From Macquaria australasica (Eukaryota; Chordata; Actinopteri; Centrarchiformes; Percichthyidae): a DNA stretch of 64,000 nt. The notes under the pieces were generated by a model. It was given only the letters and a program-made list of their open reading frames with translations. It was not told the DNA's origin and made no database searches. The translations under genes and the position numbers were made by a program. The stretch covers positions 434,001 to 498,000 of the forward strand of contig SEMN01000204.1 of the NCBI GenBank assembly GCA_005408345.1. Reading direction: 5' to 3'. Positions 1-9,961 of the stretch are shown piece after piece; the stretch's first letter is position 1, and the number at the start of each line of letters is the position of its first letter.

Positions 1-234
1 TTGAGTTTACAATTAGTAAAGGCCACGGTTCACTGCCAGGCTGTGTGACCACTGAGAGCGTGATAACAGTGATAAAGGCTCTTGGATTTACCCAGAGTGG
101 TAAGAAGAGTTGGGATTTTACTCTGTGAGCAGAGGATTAATGTGCACAAAACTTCCAGGCATACTGGTCCAACAGGTCTCATGACAGTAAGTCAAATATT
201 TGGAGTATATTAATCATTTTAAACTCCCATGAAA

Positions 235-485
235 AGACCAAAGTCAACAACGTCGTTCAATGCTTTCTGACTTTCCTAACCTGTCTGTGGCTCTCAGCCC
301 CAAGCTCATTAGTTCCTACCGAAGACGTACATCTTAAAAAACAGGTCACAAATATAAACTTTCATTTTTTAAAAAGGCTGTCATTTCTTAAAACAGATGG
401 TCACTGTAGTTTTTACACTCTAACACGGGTAAAATGTACATTTTTAGGGGACTGTTTTCAGCTGTGGATTAATACACATTTGGTG
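235..485 (+). repeat. Dispersed repeat family A, copy 1
   Basis: This stretch matches 14712-14975 in the same orientation. Shared landmarks in order are CAACAACGTC, GCTTTCTGACTT, CTGTCTGTGG, CTCAGCCCCAAG, GGTTCCTAC-like, GGTCACAAATATA, CACTGTAGTTTTTA and TAAATACACATTTGGT. The two copies differ by many substitutions and small indels, so they are old. I do not recognise a coding part or clear terminal repeats. It is probably a non-autonomous element; the class is not determined. Confidence 0.6.
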
Positions 486-1104
486 TCCACCAGTACATGT
501 AGGGGATTTGTCCCTACAGTCTTAACTCAGTCGGGTACGACCACTGGCAAATGTTAGCTAAACGTAGCTAATTTTTGCTACATATTGCTTTGTATTTGAA
601 CTGTGAGACAGTTAGCTGATGTAATGACTTTTGTCTACTTGCGCTACTGTTATGCTACATTTTAGCATGTCACAGATAAAATATTAATGTACTTCTCACA
701 AGCAAGTGTTGTACACTCCAAACACTAAAAAAAAAAGAAGCATTTGTTGTTTTTTTCTTGCTTTTGTTCAACTCACTCTCACTAAAGTTACTAATGATGA
801 TGTAATTAAAGCAGCGGTGTTGAGATGTTAAAGAAATGTAGGGAAATTCAGTGTGCCATTAGTTACTACTTGTTGCCACAGTGACCACTGTTCAGCAAAA
901 GTAATATGGGCGTTTTTTTTTTGTTGAAAAAAAAAACCCCATCAGAAATCTGACTTATATGCTCTTGTGGTTAAAAAAAAAGATTTAGAAATAGTACACG
1001 ACAGTTTTAGCTTTTGGTCTAATCTGTATGGAGTTTCAGTGTGGGAATAAACATGAGCAATTGGAGAAATCCTACAGAAAGACGTCTGTCCATAATTGGA
1101 TCTT
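486..1104. other. Unique AT-rich non-coding DNA
   Basis: I see no gene, RNA or repeat match here. There are A and T homopolymer runs near 727-755 and 913-937. Short frames on both strands lack any recognisable protein pattern. Confidence 0.5.
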
Positions 1105-1290
1105 CTAAATTGCCTGTAGGTGTGAGCTTGGCTCTGCTCTCTGTTTGTCTCAGTTTTAGCTCTGTGATTGACCACCAACCTGTCCACGGTGTTTCCCTGC
1201 CTGATGCCCAGTGCATGCTGGGTTAGGCTCCAGATCCCTGTGACCCTGAATGGAAATTATAGATTTAGAAAATAGATGGATGGATGGATA
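1105..1290 (+). mobile_element. SINE-like or LINE 3' end with GATG tail
   Basis: The block runs from AATTGCCTGTAGGTGTGAG through TGTGATTGACCACCAACCTGTCCA, GCTGGGTTAGGCTCCAG and TGACCCTGAATGGAAAT to a GATGGATGGATGGA tail at 1274-1290. This order of motifs (CTGTCCACGGTG, GGCTCCAG, GACCCTGAA, then GATG repeats) is that of a very common fish short interspersed element or 3' end of an RTE-type LINE. The small open frames over it are by-products. Class (SINE versus truncated LINE) is not settled. Confidence 0.6.
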
Positions 1291-1830
1291 TCATTACAAT
1301 CAGACAATAGCTTGACATGGAAAGACAAAGTGTGGAGGTCAGACTGATCTATTTTCAGTTTCTCTTATTTAATCACGACTTTAACTTAAGCTTAAGCTCA
1401 GGACATCAGTGACTTTTGAGACATTGGGCCCCTTTGGTGCCAATATGTCATTATTATGCCTTTGTCTGATTACAGAGTATGGTTGTAATGGGAGTAAGCA
1501 TAACCTTGGGCTGCTCAATCTTTCAGTTTATTGTGGCATGTAATTGCTTTAGTCGAAATTTCTTATGACTTTTTCAAATTGGTCAGAAATACAATGATGT
1601 AAATACAGAAACCACAGTGTTGCATTTACAGTGGAAACAACATGCTGTCCAATATGTAAGCTAGGAGCTCCTTTATTTGAATCTCCTTACGTTCGTTATG
1701 AGATTAGATTTAAGTATCCTTTTATCTCATGTTACCAAATTAATGCTTTCGCCAGGCCAGACAGTAAAAGCCAGGTAATAGTGTTACCACTGTGTAGAAA
1801 AGTGTAAGTATCAAACAGTGAGAGAAGAAG
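1291..1830. other. Unique AT-rich non-coding DNA
   Basis: No gene, RNA or repeat that I can recognise. Confidence 0.45.
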
Positions 1831-1870
1831 ATTGATTAACATGTTTAAGTAATCGTTAGTTGCAGCCCTA
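1831..1870 (+). mobile_element. End fragment of the TAGGGCTGCAAC hAT-like MITE
   Basis: The sequence TAATCGTTAGTTGCAGCCCTA is the right terminus of the MITE seen in full at 60502-60874. Only this end is clear; the rest to its left has decayed or is missing. Confidence 0.6.
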
Positions 1871-2379
1871 ATATGCATTTTGTTAAATTGAATGCTGTGA
1901 TTTGTAATTGAGTTTAGATAAGGTTTCATTTCAGTTTGTATCATCTCTCAGCTTTTGTAGTACAGAATAAATCTATGTGAAATGAGTTGTAGAGAAATCT
2001 TGTAATACAAATGTATTGGAAGTATTACTTTAAGGTGGGGTATCAAGTATTGGTGTGCATGTAAATATACGTTGTTTAGTGTTAAGTAACCTTATACCCA
2101 AACTTCCAAAATGTCTGTGTAGTACTTTATCCTCTCCTCCCAGCACAGTAAACTTCAGTCTGTATTTTTGTGCGCTGTCCCGTCTCCCAGCGGTCCTTTA
2201 TGATCTAGGTCTAATTCATAAATCCCTCCTCCCTCCAATCCCAACAAGTGACCCTGTGAATCGGGGGGAAGTGCAGCATATGAATGTGCCGCCCCCTTCA
2301 GCCCCCCTGCTGACACCAAAACCAGTCAAGTGAAACAAGGCCTCTCCATGGCGAAAGCAGAGAGCAAGCACTTCATCTC
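1871..2379. other. Non-coding DNA, unannotated
   Basis: A 92-codon frame spans 2055-2333, but its residues match no family I know. No splice-flanked exon can be argued. Confidence 0.4.
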
Positions 2380-2620
2380 TCACCTCAAAATCATTATTAC
2401 CTGATTAAGTGTGATTAAGAGAAGATCATTAGCAGCTGCATGTCCTGTCAGTAATGATTACTGTGATGGGTGCGTTATACCCAATGAGCTCATCTGCAGG
2501 CTTAACCACTTTAATGATTAGGGAAGCATTGTTTAGCAGAGCTCTTGGATGAAAGGTTGACTTGCTACCGTCTGAGCAGAAAGTCAGTGTGAGATGAACA
2601 TCCCACAACTGCATTATAAT
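2380..2620. other. Candidate conserved non-coding element
   Basis: This 240-base block looks unlike the repeats around it. It has balanced composition and many homeodomain-like cores (GATTAAG, GTAATGATTACTG, TTTAATGATTAGGG, TTATAATGAA), no simple repeats and no coding pattern. Such blocks often prove to be conserved enhancers near vertebrate developmental genes. This is inference from composition and motif content only. Confidence 0.25.
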
Positions 2621-3724
2621 GAACTAAATTGTTCTACAAGGGGGATGACATTGAACACATTTTAACTCCAATTTTTCTACATTGCATACTTGTGTTACTC
2701 ATGTTTAATCTATTACTAATAATGTTGATTCTTTGTATATTAAGTGGTTTAATACTAACAATACCCCCATTCTCTTTTGGATTAGTTTAAAAACTAAATG
2801 TAGACAGAGAAGTTAAACGGAAATTGAAATGATGTAGTGATTGGGAGTGTGAAAAAGAGCGAAAGAGAGAACACCTTAACACATGAACATGTGTTCAAAG
2901 ACACCAAAAATGAAGATATTTCTCATCAGAGAACGATGTGAAAAGGTTTCCAAGCCTTGTCTAACACTTTTTTTTTCTTTACAACTCTACCTTTCTCAAA
3001 CTGGCTTATTCAGTGAAACTGGTGTGTGAATTCTGTTGCTGAGGTTTGTGCAAAAGTTAATTTGCGAAAGCCTAATAAATGACATTGTGTAATCACTAAA
3101 GCAGGACCTGGAGTCTGGTAGAAAAAACGTACTTGACTTTCATCTTCAACTTCATCTTAAATTAATTTGTCGAATTTGATTTCATATATCAGCTGAATTA
3201 TGGAAGAAGAGTAAATAAATTCCCAGATGCACCTAAGTGGAAGTGCCTCAGGAATTTGACTGAATATGAAAAAGTCCAGTTCCCTGCACTATAAATATCT
3301 GGAATTAATTATCATTACTGAGGAACTTTGCAATGCAGTGATAAATGCAAATTGCCTTTTGCTTTTCATCAAAATCTGTCTCTACATCAACTCCCCACTA
3401 AAGACACTGATGCCAAGTTACGCTGGTATTAATATTTCCTTTTGCACATGTTGAACTTGAGTCGAAGATGTAAAATGTACAGTAGCCTATAGCCTACATA
3501 TCTTAATGCACACCTTATCGACTCCCCCACACTGTCAGCACTAATACATTTCATATTAAAGCAACATTTTGGTCGTAGAACTTAATTAAACATCAAACAA
3601 GTACTACAATGTACATCATATACTGCATACTGCCGTATTTTATGTGAGTATGGTGTGTAGTAAAAACCAGACAGAGCAGCATCAGTCACAGTGCTCCACT
3701 GGTGGTACAATAGTTAATGCTATA
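2621..3724. other. Unique AT-rich non-coding DNA
   Basis: Nothing recognisable beyond short homopolymer runs. Confidence 0.45.
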
Positions 3725-3960
3725 GGCCAAATGGCTGTTATTTTGGCCCCTGTTTCAAGGGTTTACAGCAAAAACTGTTGGTATAAATGAAAATCACATC
3801 TGAATTCAGCATTAATGTGCAGAATTTTACCTCAGGCACACCACTTAACAGACAAATTAAATGGCCTACAACAACAAATTTTATTAAATAGATTAAAGGT
3901 GTACCTAATAAACTGAAAACTCCGTGAACACTGGCCTCCATTTACAACAACCATTTATAA
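3725..3960 (-). repeat. TTTATTAGGTACACC-family repeat, antisense copy
   Basis: The motif AGGTGTACCTAATAAACTG at 3897-3915 is the reverse complement of a TTTATTAGGTACACC signature that I associate with a common fish interspersed repeat. A second, opposite-orientation copy starts at 36305. Outer limits are approximate. A 67-codon minus-strand frame lies inside and has no recognisable homology. Confidence 0.4.
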
Positions 3961-5160
3961 CGTGGTTCTTATCACTGGGACTCCTGGGTCAAATGAAACA
4001 ATCAATAATTAAGCTAATAAATGTAAACACATAAAATATGACCAATCGAGTTTATTACATACAATGAAAATGTGAGGAGAAGATATAAGAAATGAATAAA
4101 ATACCACCAAAGTAAGTAGCTCATAGCCTCTTATGTTCAGCTAGTTCTTTTCCTGATCTGTGCTGTTAGACCTCAACTCTTCTGCAGTTTTTACCAAGTG
4201 AGTTTAACTGCTTAATGAGGGCTTAGATTGGTAGTCCATAAAGCACACAGGGAAACCAGACTGTTAATCCTCAGTTGATACTGAAGTTTACACACCATAG
4301 GGTTTTCCCTGCAGCTCTGGTCACAAGATAATTAATGGGACAAAAATATACATATACTTCTGCTACACAAAATGAAACCTTTCTTTTTTTTTTACTTTTA
4401 CTGGTATTTTTTCTTGTGAAATATTGGATAAAACAAACTGAACAATCTGAGAAGACAAACCAGTTGCTCAAGATTCATAGACATTTGCAATCTATGTCAC
4501 ATTAGTGGGGACGTTTAGACAAGAAAGAGTCTGCAAATCATTCTGCAAGGTATTTCAGTTATGGGTGTTACTTTAAGACAATTGCATAATGTAGCCTACA
4601 CTTGATGTATTTTTGTTTCACCTATTAAAACATTGGCTGTGAAGTTTAATGCCATCTGCCAATTTTTAATTTTTCAATTCGTTTTCCTGCGGCGTCTCAC
4701 CTGTCTTGCTTCTCTGAGAGTTCATAAAATGAGACAACTGCCACTATGAAGTTTGTATCCCATGACATTTACAAATTAAGCTGCCATTCACAATAAGAAC
4801 ATGATGGTTTAATTCTCCCCTTTCACCACCTTTCCTTTCCTTCACTTTTTCTATTTACCCTTGTCTGCACACAACAAGACACAACTCCTCTTATGTTATA
4901 GTTACTAGAAAAAAAATTCAACTAAGTGAACATCCTGAGAGCAACTATTTAATATTAAATCTCTGTACAATTTGTCGAAGATGACATTTTTATTACAATT
5001 TACTGGAGAGGTGAAAACTCCAGCGACACTTGTAGTATATAGAACGATTTTATTATTAGACAGACGTGTTTCATTTTGTGGCCTTCATGAGGGTCATCAT
5101 GGTCTTTACAATTTACTAAAGAAATGTGCACTTCCCTAAACATTTCTTGAAAGTATTTAT
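3961..5160. other. Unique AT-rich non-coding DNA
   Basis: No gene, RNA or repeat recognised. A T-run and A-run occur near 4381-4394 and 4907-4917. Confidence 0.45.
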
Positions 5161-5161
5161 T

Positions 5162-5460
5162 TGTAAAGCATTTGACACTGTGAATCACAGAATATTTTTT
5201 TGTTCAGTCAAGACAGGCTTTCTTGTCAAACAAGTCAATCAAATTGTCTAAAGCAATCAAAGCAAAACCACATTTGTATGTGATACTGAGATGCCACAGG
5301 GCAGTATATTGGGTACCTTAGTATTTCTGCTAACTTATAACTACTAACTTGTGTGTAAAAATACAATTATGTGCTTTATGTTGGTGAAATGGTAGTTTTC
5401 TTAAAAAAAAAAAAAAGTACCAGATGTGGCACAACAGAAAACTTGCTGTTAAAAGTTCCC
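5162..5460 (+). pseudogene. Decayed non-LTR retrotransposon reverse transcriptase
   Basis: Translation shows the ordered core blocks of a LINE reverse transcriptase. Frame 5162 gives KAFDTVNHRI (5168-5197 approx.), then in the same frame EMPQGSILGTLVFLL at 5288-5332, matching the family motifs KAFDTVNH and GVPQGSILGPLLFLLYI. A stop codon lies between them. In another frame 5374-5400 reads LYVGEMVVF, which lines up with the catalytic box LYADDTVIF, so the two catalytic aspartates are lost. A third frame at 5427 reads WHNRKLAVKSS, matching the W..NKLxLNxxKT block. Stops, at least two frame changes and the lost DD show a dead copy. The clade is probably of the jockey/CR1/L2/Rex1 type; the residues left do not fix it. 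Confidence 0.8.
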
Positions 5461-6739
5461 TTTAAAATCCCAATAGGATGCTGAAAGAACAGATATGTAT
5501 CGTCTACAGTTTTGAAGCTTACTATTGTAAACTTTTCAACATTTTTCATGTTTCCTAAACTGAAGAGTGTTGGCCCATAAATTATCAGTTCTATCAATAT
5601 CTCTCTTCTATCTGTGTGAAAATGTACATAGTTTGTTGAATATAATTTAGCATAGAATTGTAGAGGAATATGTAGAGGAAACTATGTAGAGGAATAGGTT
5701 GAGAGAGAAAATACAGGATGGCATGGAATCGATTGATAAGGAAAACATATAATAAACTGCTTTTAATTTAGCTGAGAAATCCCCTGGGAGCCTCTTAAGG
5801 ATCCCTGAGGAACCCCAGTCTCCCAACAACTGTTAATATTGCATAATATTACAACAAAGTTCAGCCTGTCAAGAGCTTTAAACTATAAGGATCCTCTGAG
5901 CTATTGATCTCTGACTAACTGAGCATCAAAGATTCAATATTTGATAAAACTGTTCTGGTATATAGTCCATCTAAATATTTAACATTTCACAACAGACGAT
6001 CACTCAAGCCTCAAATGATATTCAAGTATTACACCGTTATAGATATGTCAATTTTGATTTAGAAAATAGACAGAACCTCAGAATTTCAAAGCGTTCATGA
6101 CGAATATTATTTCCATTTTATCTCAGGAGAAGCACAGTCTGGCACATGTCATCACATTAGGCTGCCTGAGTAGAATTAGAGTATAAAAACAAGGCCAAAA
6201 CGGCATTAAATTTGCATCATCGGCTTTAAGTTGAAAATCATTGAAAAGTTCATTTACATGTAGGCAGAGACAAAAATCAATTTCACATGCTGATTCTGTT
6301 GATCCTCTCGTTGTGGATACAAATAACCATCAACAGAAAGGCAGGCAAATCATGCCCTCGAGGCAAGGCTGTGCTTAGCAAGCAGCTAGAAGTGAGAGGG
6401 TCTGCAGTAAAAAGCCCACTCAATTTCTCTGAAAGAACCCTGTATCGAACACACACCTTCATAGGCCAGAGTATTCTCACATTTTTATTTTGCACCAATT
6501 TAAAATGCATTATCAGAGAAGTCTACAGTAACATAACCTGTATCAACTATCTTCTCCATCCATCCTTTTTTTTTTTTACATTCTGGTTGGGTTGCAGGTA
6601 ACATAAAAACATGGTCTTTAACTTCATTTTGCTGTGTGCACACAGAAGGACAAATGAAACACTTAAAAAATATTGATTTGAAAATGAAGACTTACCAAAA
6701 CTGCTGCTGTTAGAATTCTCTACTTGTTTACAGATCTGT
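5461..6739. other. Mostly unique non-coding DNA downstream of the LINE remnant
   Basis: The first hundred bases may be further decayed LINE sequence. The rest shows no recognisable gene or repeat. Overlapping frames on both strands near 6283-6601 have no family pattern. Confidence 0.4.
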
Positions 6740-7090
6740 GGCAGATAAGCAGCACCAGCACACCCATTCGTAGCAAGTGTGATCAGAGAGGAGGATGCAG
6801 CTCAAGCAGAGAGCATCAGATAAAGATGCCTCCATTGAGGAATCGCATGGAAGGCTTCCAAACAGACAGTAAGATTGGTTTCCAATTCCTCCCATCAGAC
6901 AAATTGAGCCCAGTGGCCAATTATTCCCATTGCCAATTAACCTTGCAACCAGCCCCCTCTCAGCCCCTGCGTGAGTCAGCCTGCCAAATTTGCTTTTGCC
7001 TGTCACGTCGACACCACTGATGAAAACAGACAGGAAAATTCTGTGCCGCCGCATAGATTGAGCAAAATATCATTGTGTAATCCATACCAG
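6740..7090. other. Candidate conserved non-coding element
   Basis: A GC-balanced, low-repeat block with motifs such as CAGTGGCCAATTATTCCCATTG and GCCAATTAACC, flanked by AT-rich DNA. Both strands are open for about 100 codons (6724-7020 plus, 6728-7054 minus), but neither translation resembles a known protein, and the two-strand openness suggests chance. Conservation is a guess from texture only. Confidence 0.25.
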
Positions 7091-7522
7091 CTCCAATACT
7101 TTGAATGTGACTCAACTTGGAGAAACCTGAGAGGCATCTGTGGGAAAATCACATTGTTTTTGATATTAAACTTGTCAATTGTTATTCAACAGAAATTAAA
7201 ATTTTTCATTCTTTTGGTTCTTTTTGATTCATGCCACTTTGAAGAAATTGTGAGTTGTTTTTTCTTTTTTTCTTTACATTAAGAACAAGACATCAGCAAG
7301 CAACATGACTTAGAAAAGACATAAGCTCATGATATACTTGCTATTAACAGCATGTAAGGATTGACAAGCAGCTGCAATGTGAGCAGCATTCTTTACATAC
7401 TTACATGCTTTGTGTTTACTTTGTGTAACTATCCACTCGGTGGCAGATGAGGGCTGTGGGTTGCCATTGTTAATAAAGTCATGGCAGCAGCAACGAGCTC
7501 TGCTAGTTTCTCTTCATAGCAC
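7091..7522. other. Non-coding DNA, unannotated
   Basis: No recognisable gene or repeat. T-rich runs occur near 7256-7276. Confidence 0.4.
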
Positions 7523-7545
7523 TATTGTTGTTGTTGTTGTTGTTC
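7523..7545. repeat. (TTG)n microsatellite
   Basis: About seven TTG units in a row. Confidence 0.9.
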
Positions 7546-7720
7546 AGAGTCTGCTGCTACCTCACTTCACATCCTAATCTACTCTCCCATGTGCTTAACT
7601 GCATCTTGATGGATGTATGGCCTTAATTTCTGAGAATGCACACAACCAAAGCTCTGAAGGAATGCAGGATATGCATTGTAGCCATGATAGTTAGATATTT
7701 ATTGATGTTTAATAAAATGC

Positions 7721-7743
7721 TAAAAAAAAAAAAAAAAAAAAAA
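7721..7743. repeat. Poly(A) run
   Basis: A run of about 22 A. It could mark the tail of a decayed retroelement, but I see no element body next to it. Confidence 0.85.
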
Positions 7744-7855
7744 GTTTTTGGCTTTTTGGGGTGGAAAAAGCTGAAAACATTAATATATTATAACTACATA
7801 AAGTTGATATGGCCACTAAAACATCCAGAAGATACAGAGCAAGAGTAGCATTAAT

Positions 7856-8278
7856 TTGGAGTTGTGTTTTTGGTCACCTGGTGAATGTAAGTCTAATATT
7901 CACTCTCCTTTTATCTCTCTAACTTCTGAGGGAAATATCTGGCTGCTAAATGCTCCACTATGTGCACCAACCATTCGCTAACTTCGTCTGTCTGCTGTTT
8001 AGTGACAGTCAGGTAGCGTACAGTGGATTTATCTGTGCTATTTCGCTGAAGTGCTGCTGGAAACGAGGTTGATGAGAGCGGTGAAAGTGAACCAAAACAG
8101 TAAAGTTGCAGGCCGTAAAACCAAAACAATGAGCTGAAAGACTCTAAAACACTCCATAGAGTTGAGGGGAACTGAGTTGAGTGATAATTCTCCCTCGTCA
8201 CTATGTGCAACATCTTTCACATTGCAGATAGTACTTTAATCCATTGTTAATATAAAAATATTGATTAGTTCAGCTCTA
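7856..8278 (+). repeat. Dispersed repeat family B, longest copy
   Basis: Shares ordered blocks with 57655-57960: GACCACCTG-ATGAATGTAAG, CCAATATTCACT, GTGAACCAAAACAGTAAAG, TTGCAG, ACAATGAGCTGAAA, GAGGGGAACTG, ACAATTCTC, CTTTCACATTGC and GTTAATA-AAATATTGATTA. It also matches an antisense piece at 37010-37150. The copy here holds extra internal sequence (roughly 7930-8080), including GGGAAATATCTGGCTGCTAAATG. No coding capacity is evident. Frames of 60-100 codons on the minus strand are by-products. Confidence 0.65.
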
Positions 8279-9744
8279 AATTTATTACTGCTCATAGATG
8301 CAGTTCTAAAACATTGTTATAAACAAGATGGGGCAGGGGACAAAATTTAGTTAGTGAAAAAGCCATAAGGAGAATAAGCATTCAGTATTCTAATTGCATT
8401 TGGCAATAAGAATACTTTACAGTTAACACTGATTTTTGGCCAGACAGCATCATCTTCTCCATTTTATGAAGTCATAAACCAGAGCATCTGTCTTTAAGCC
8501 CTCATTTAACACCTTCTGAGCACAAAACACTAATTTATATATCTCAGTGCTGCATGAAATGTATCTCCATCTTCATTAAATCTCAGCTCTCTCTCTGCGT
8601 GTGGGAAATCTTCGCACCTTTGTGTTGCGTCTTCCACCTACCCACCAGGGACTTTCTATCATTATGCCTCAGCACGGACCACCTACTCCTGTCTTTCTCA
8701 GATTTACATACAGTATTATCCATTTAGCTTATGCTCATTTACAATAAATGAGTAGGCTGGTGTTTGGTGTCTTGCTCAAGGGCATTTCAGCAGTATTAAT
8801 GGTTGTCAATGGGCATGTTGGCTGCAGTGGGAATAGACGACAAAATAAGTGGGAAAACTTTTCAGTTATAATTGGTAAGAGGTGATTACATTTATTTTAC
8901 ATTTCATAACTATAATTATATTTTCTCATTCCACCCTGTTCACACTTAAAACTGTAGTATAAGTAACCCTCTGCAGCTTCACTGAGCTGGGTTTCAAATT
9001 ATATCATAAATAGCCAAATGTAACAATGTATTTTAGGGATGACAAATAATATTTCAGGCGTTGCAGTAGGTAACAGAGAAATACAGCACCCTGCTATTAT
9101 CACCATTCATCAGTCCAGTGCATTTAACAGGCAGCCTTTTACTCCACTCTTGGCTTGGTTGTTGTAGTTGTGGAGGGTGTCTGCAGGTGCTCTGCATCTT
9201 TTCATAGCTTTACATACATGGATTGTATATTGCTTAGAAAAATGGATACAGTAGAAAGCCAGCAAACAAACATTCAATAATGTTCCAAAGATTTACCCAC
9301 AAAGGAGCATTAATTCCGCAAACAATATTAGATTTTTCTTCAGAAGCACCAACTTAACTTGATCTATGGATTTCATTTAACGTTATCTAATATAACACTG
9401 TGAATCTCATTTGTTCAGGCACTGAACACTGAGGCTTATTACTGTGAAAGATGCCTTTACAATTGAACATGGAAAGCTTCTTTAGTGAGCACTTCACAAC
9501 ATATATTTCAGCTTCCATTTCCCAACTTGTGAAGGCAAAGATTGCCTTGAAGTTGGTGTGGAAGGGTAGAAAATGATGAATGAAGGATATTTAACACTGT
9601 AAAACTTTACATAAGGTTGTCAATATGGATGGATTACTGAACAGGCCTACCTGGCACAGTCCCAGTAACCCAAGGGGTCAATGGGCCTCTGTGCCAGAGC
9701 TTCTGTTTGAAATTACTGTTAACATCTCTTGTTGGAAAGTCAAT
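8279..9744. other. Unique AT-rich non-coding DNA
   Basis: No gene, RNA or repeat that I can recognise. Confidence 0.45.
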
Positions 9745-9961
9745 CAGACAACTACAAAGAGACACAAAATGACTACAAAGAGAAACAAAACACCTACAAA
9801 GAGATGCAAAACTACTACAAACTGAAACAAAACAAATACAAAGAGACGGAAAACTGACTTAGAGACACAAAACCGCTAAAGAGAGGCACTGAATGATGAC
9901 AAAGAGACACAAAAGGACAACAGAGTCATCTGCATCGTTTGTAGTTGTTTTGTGTCTCTTT
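9745..9961. repeat. Minisatellite, ~20-base ACAAAGAGACACAAAA unit
   Basis: About nine diverged units of 19-22 bases, such as CTACAAAGAGACACAAAATG, CTACAAAGAGAAACAAAACA and CTACAAAGAGATGCAAAACT, run to about 9925. After a short gap the unit appears once inverted at 9936-9961 (TTTGTAGTTGTTTTGTGTCTC). The 66-codon frame at 9625-9825, with its repeated TTKR residues, is only a translation of this array. Confidence 0.85.

Noticed and set aside
7721..7743. Poly(A) run as a processed pseudogene or retroelement tail
   Set aside because: No coding or element-like sequence precedes it and no target duplication was found.
9625..9825. Lysine- and threonine-rich 66-codon frame
   Set aside because: It is a translation of the ACAAAGAGACACAAAA minisatellite.
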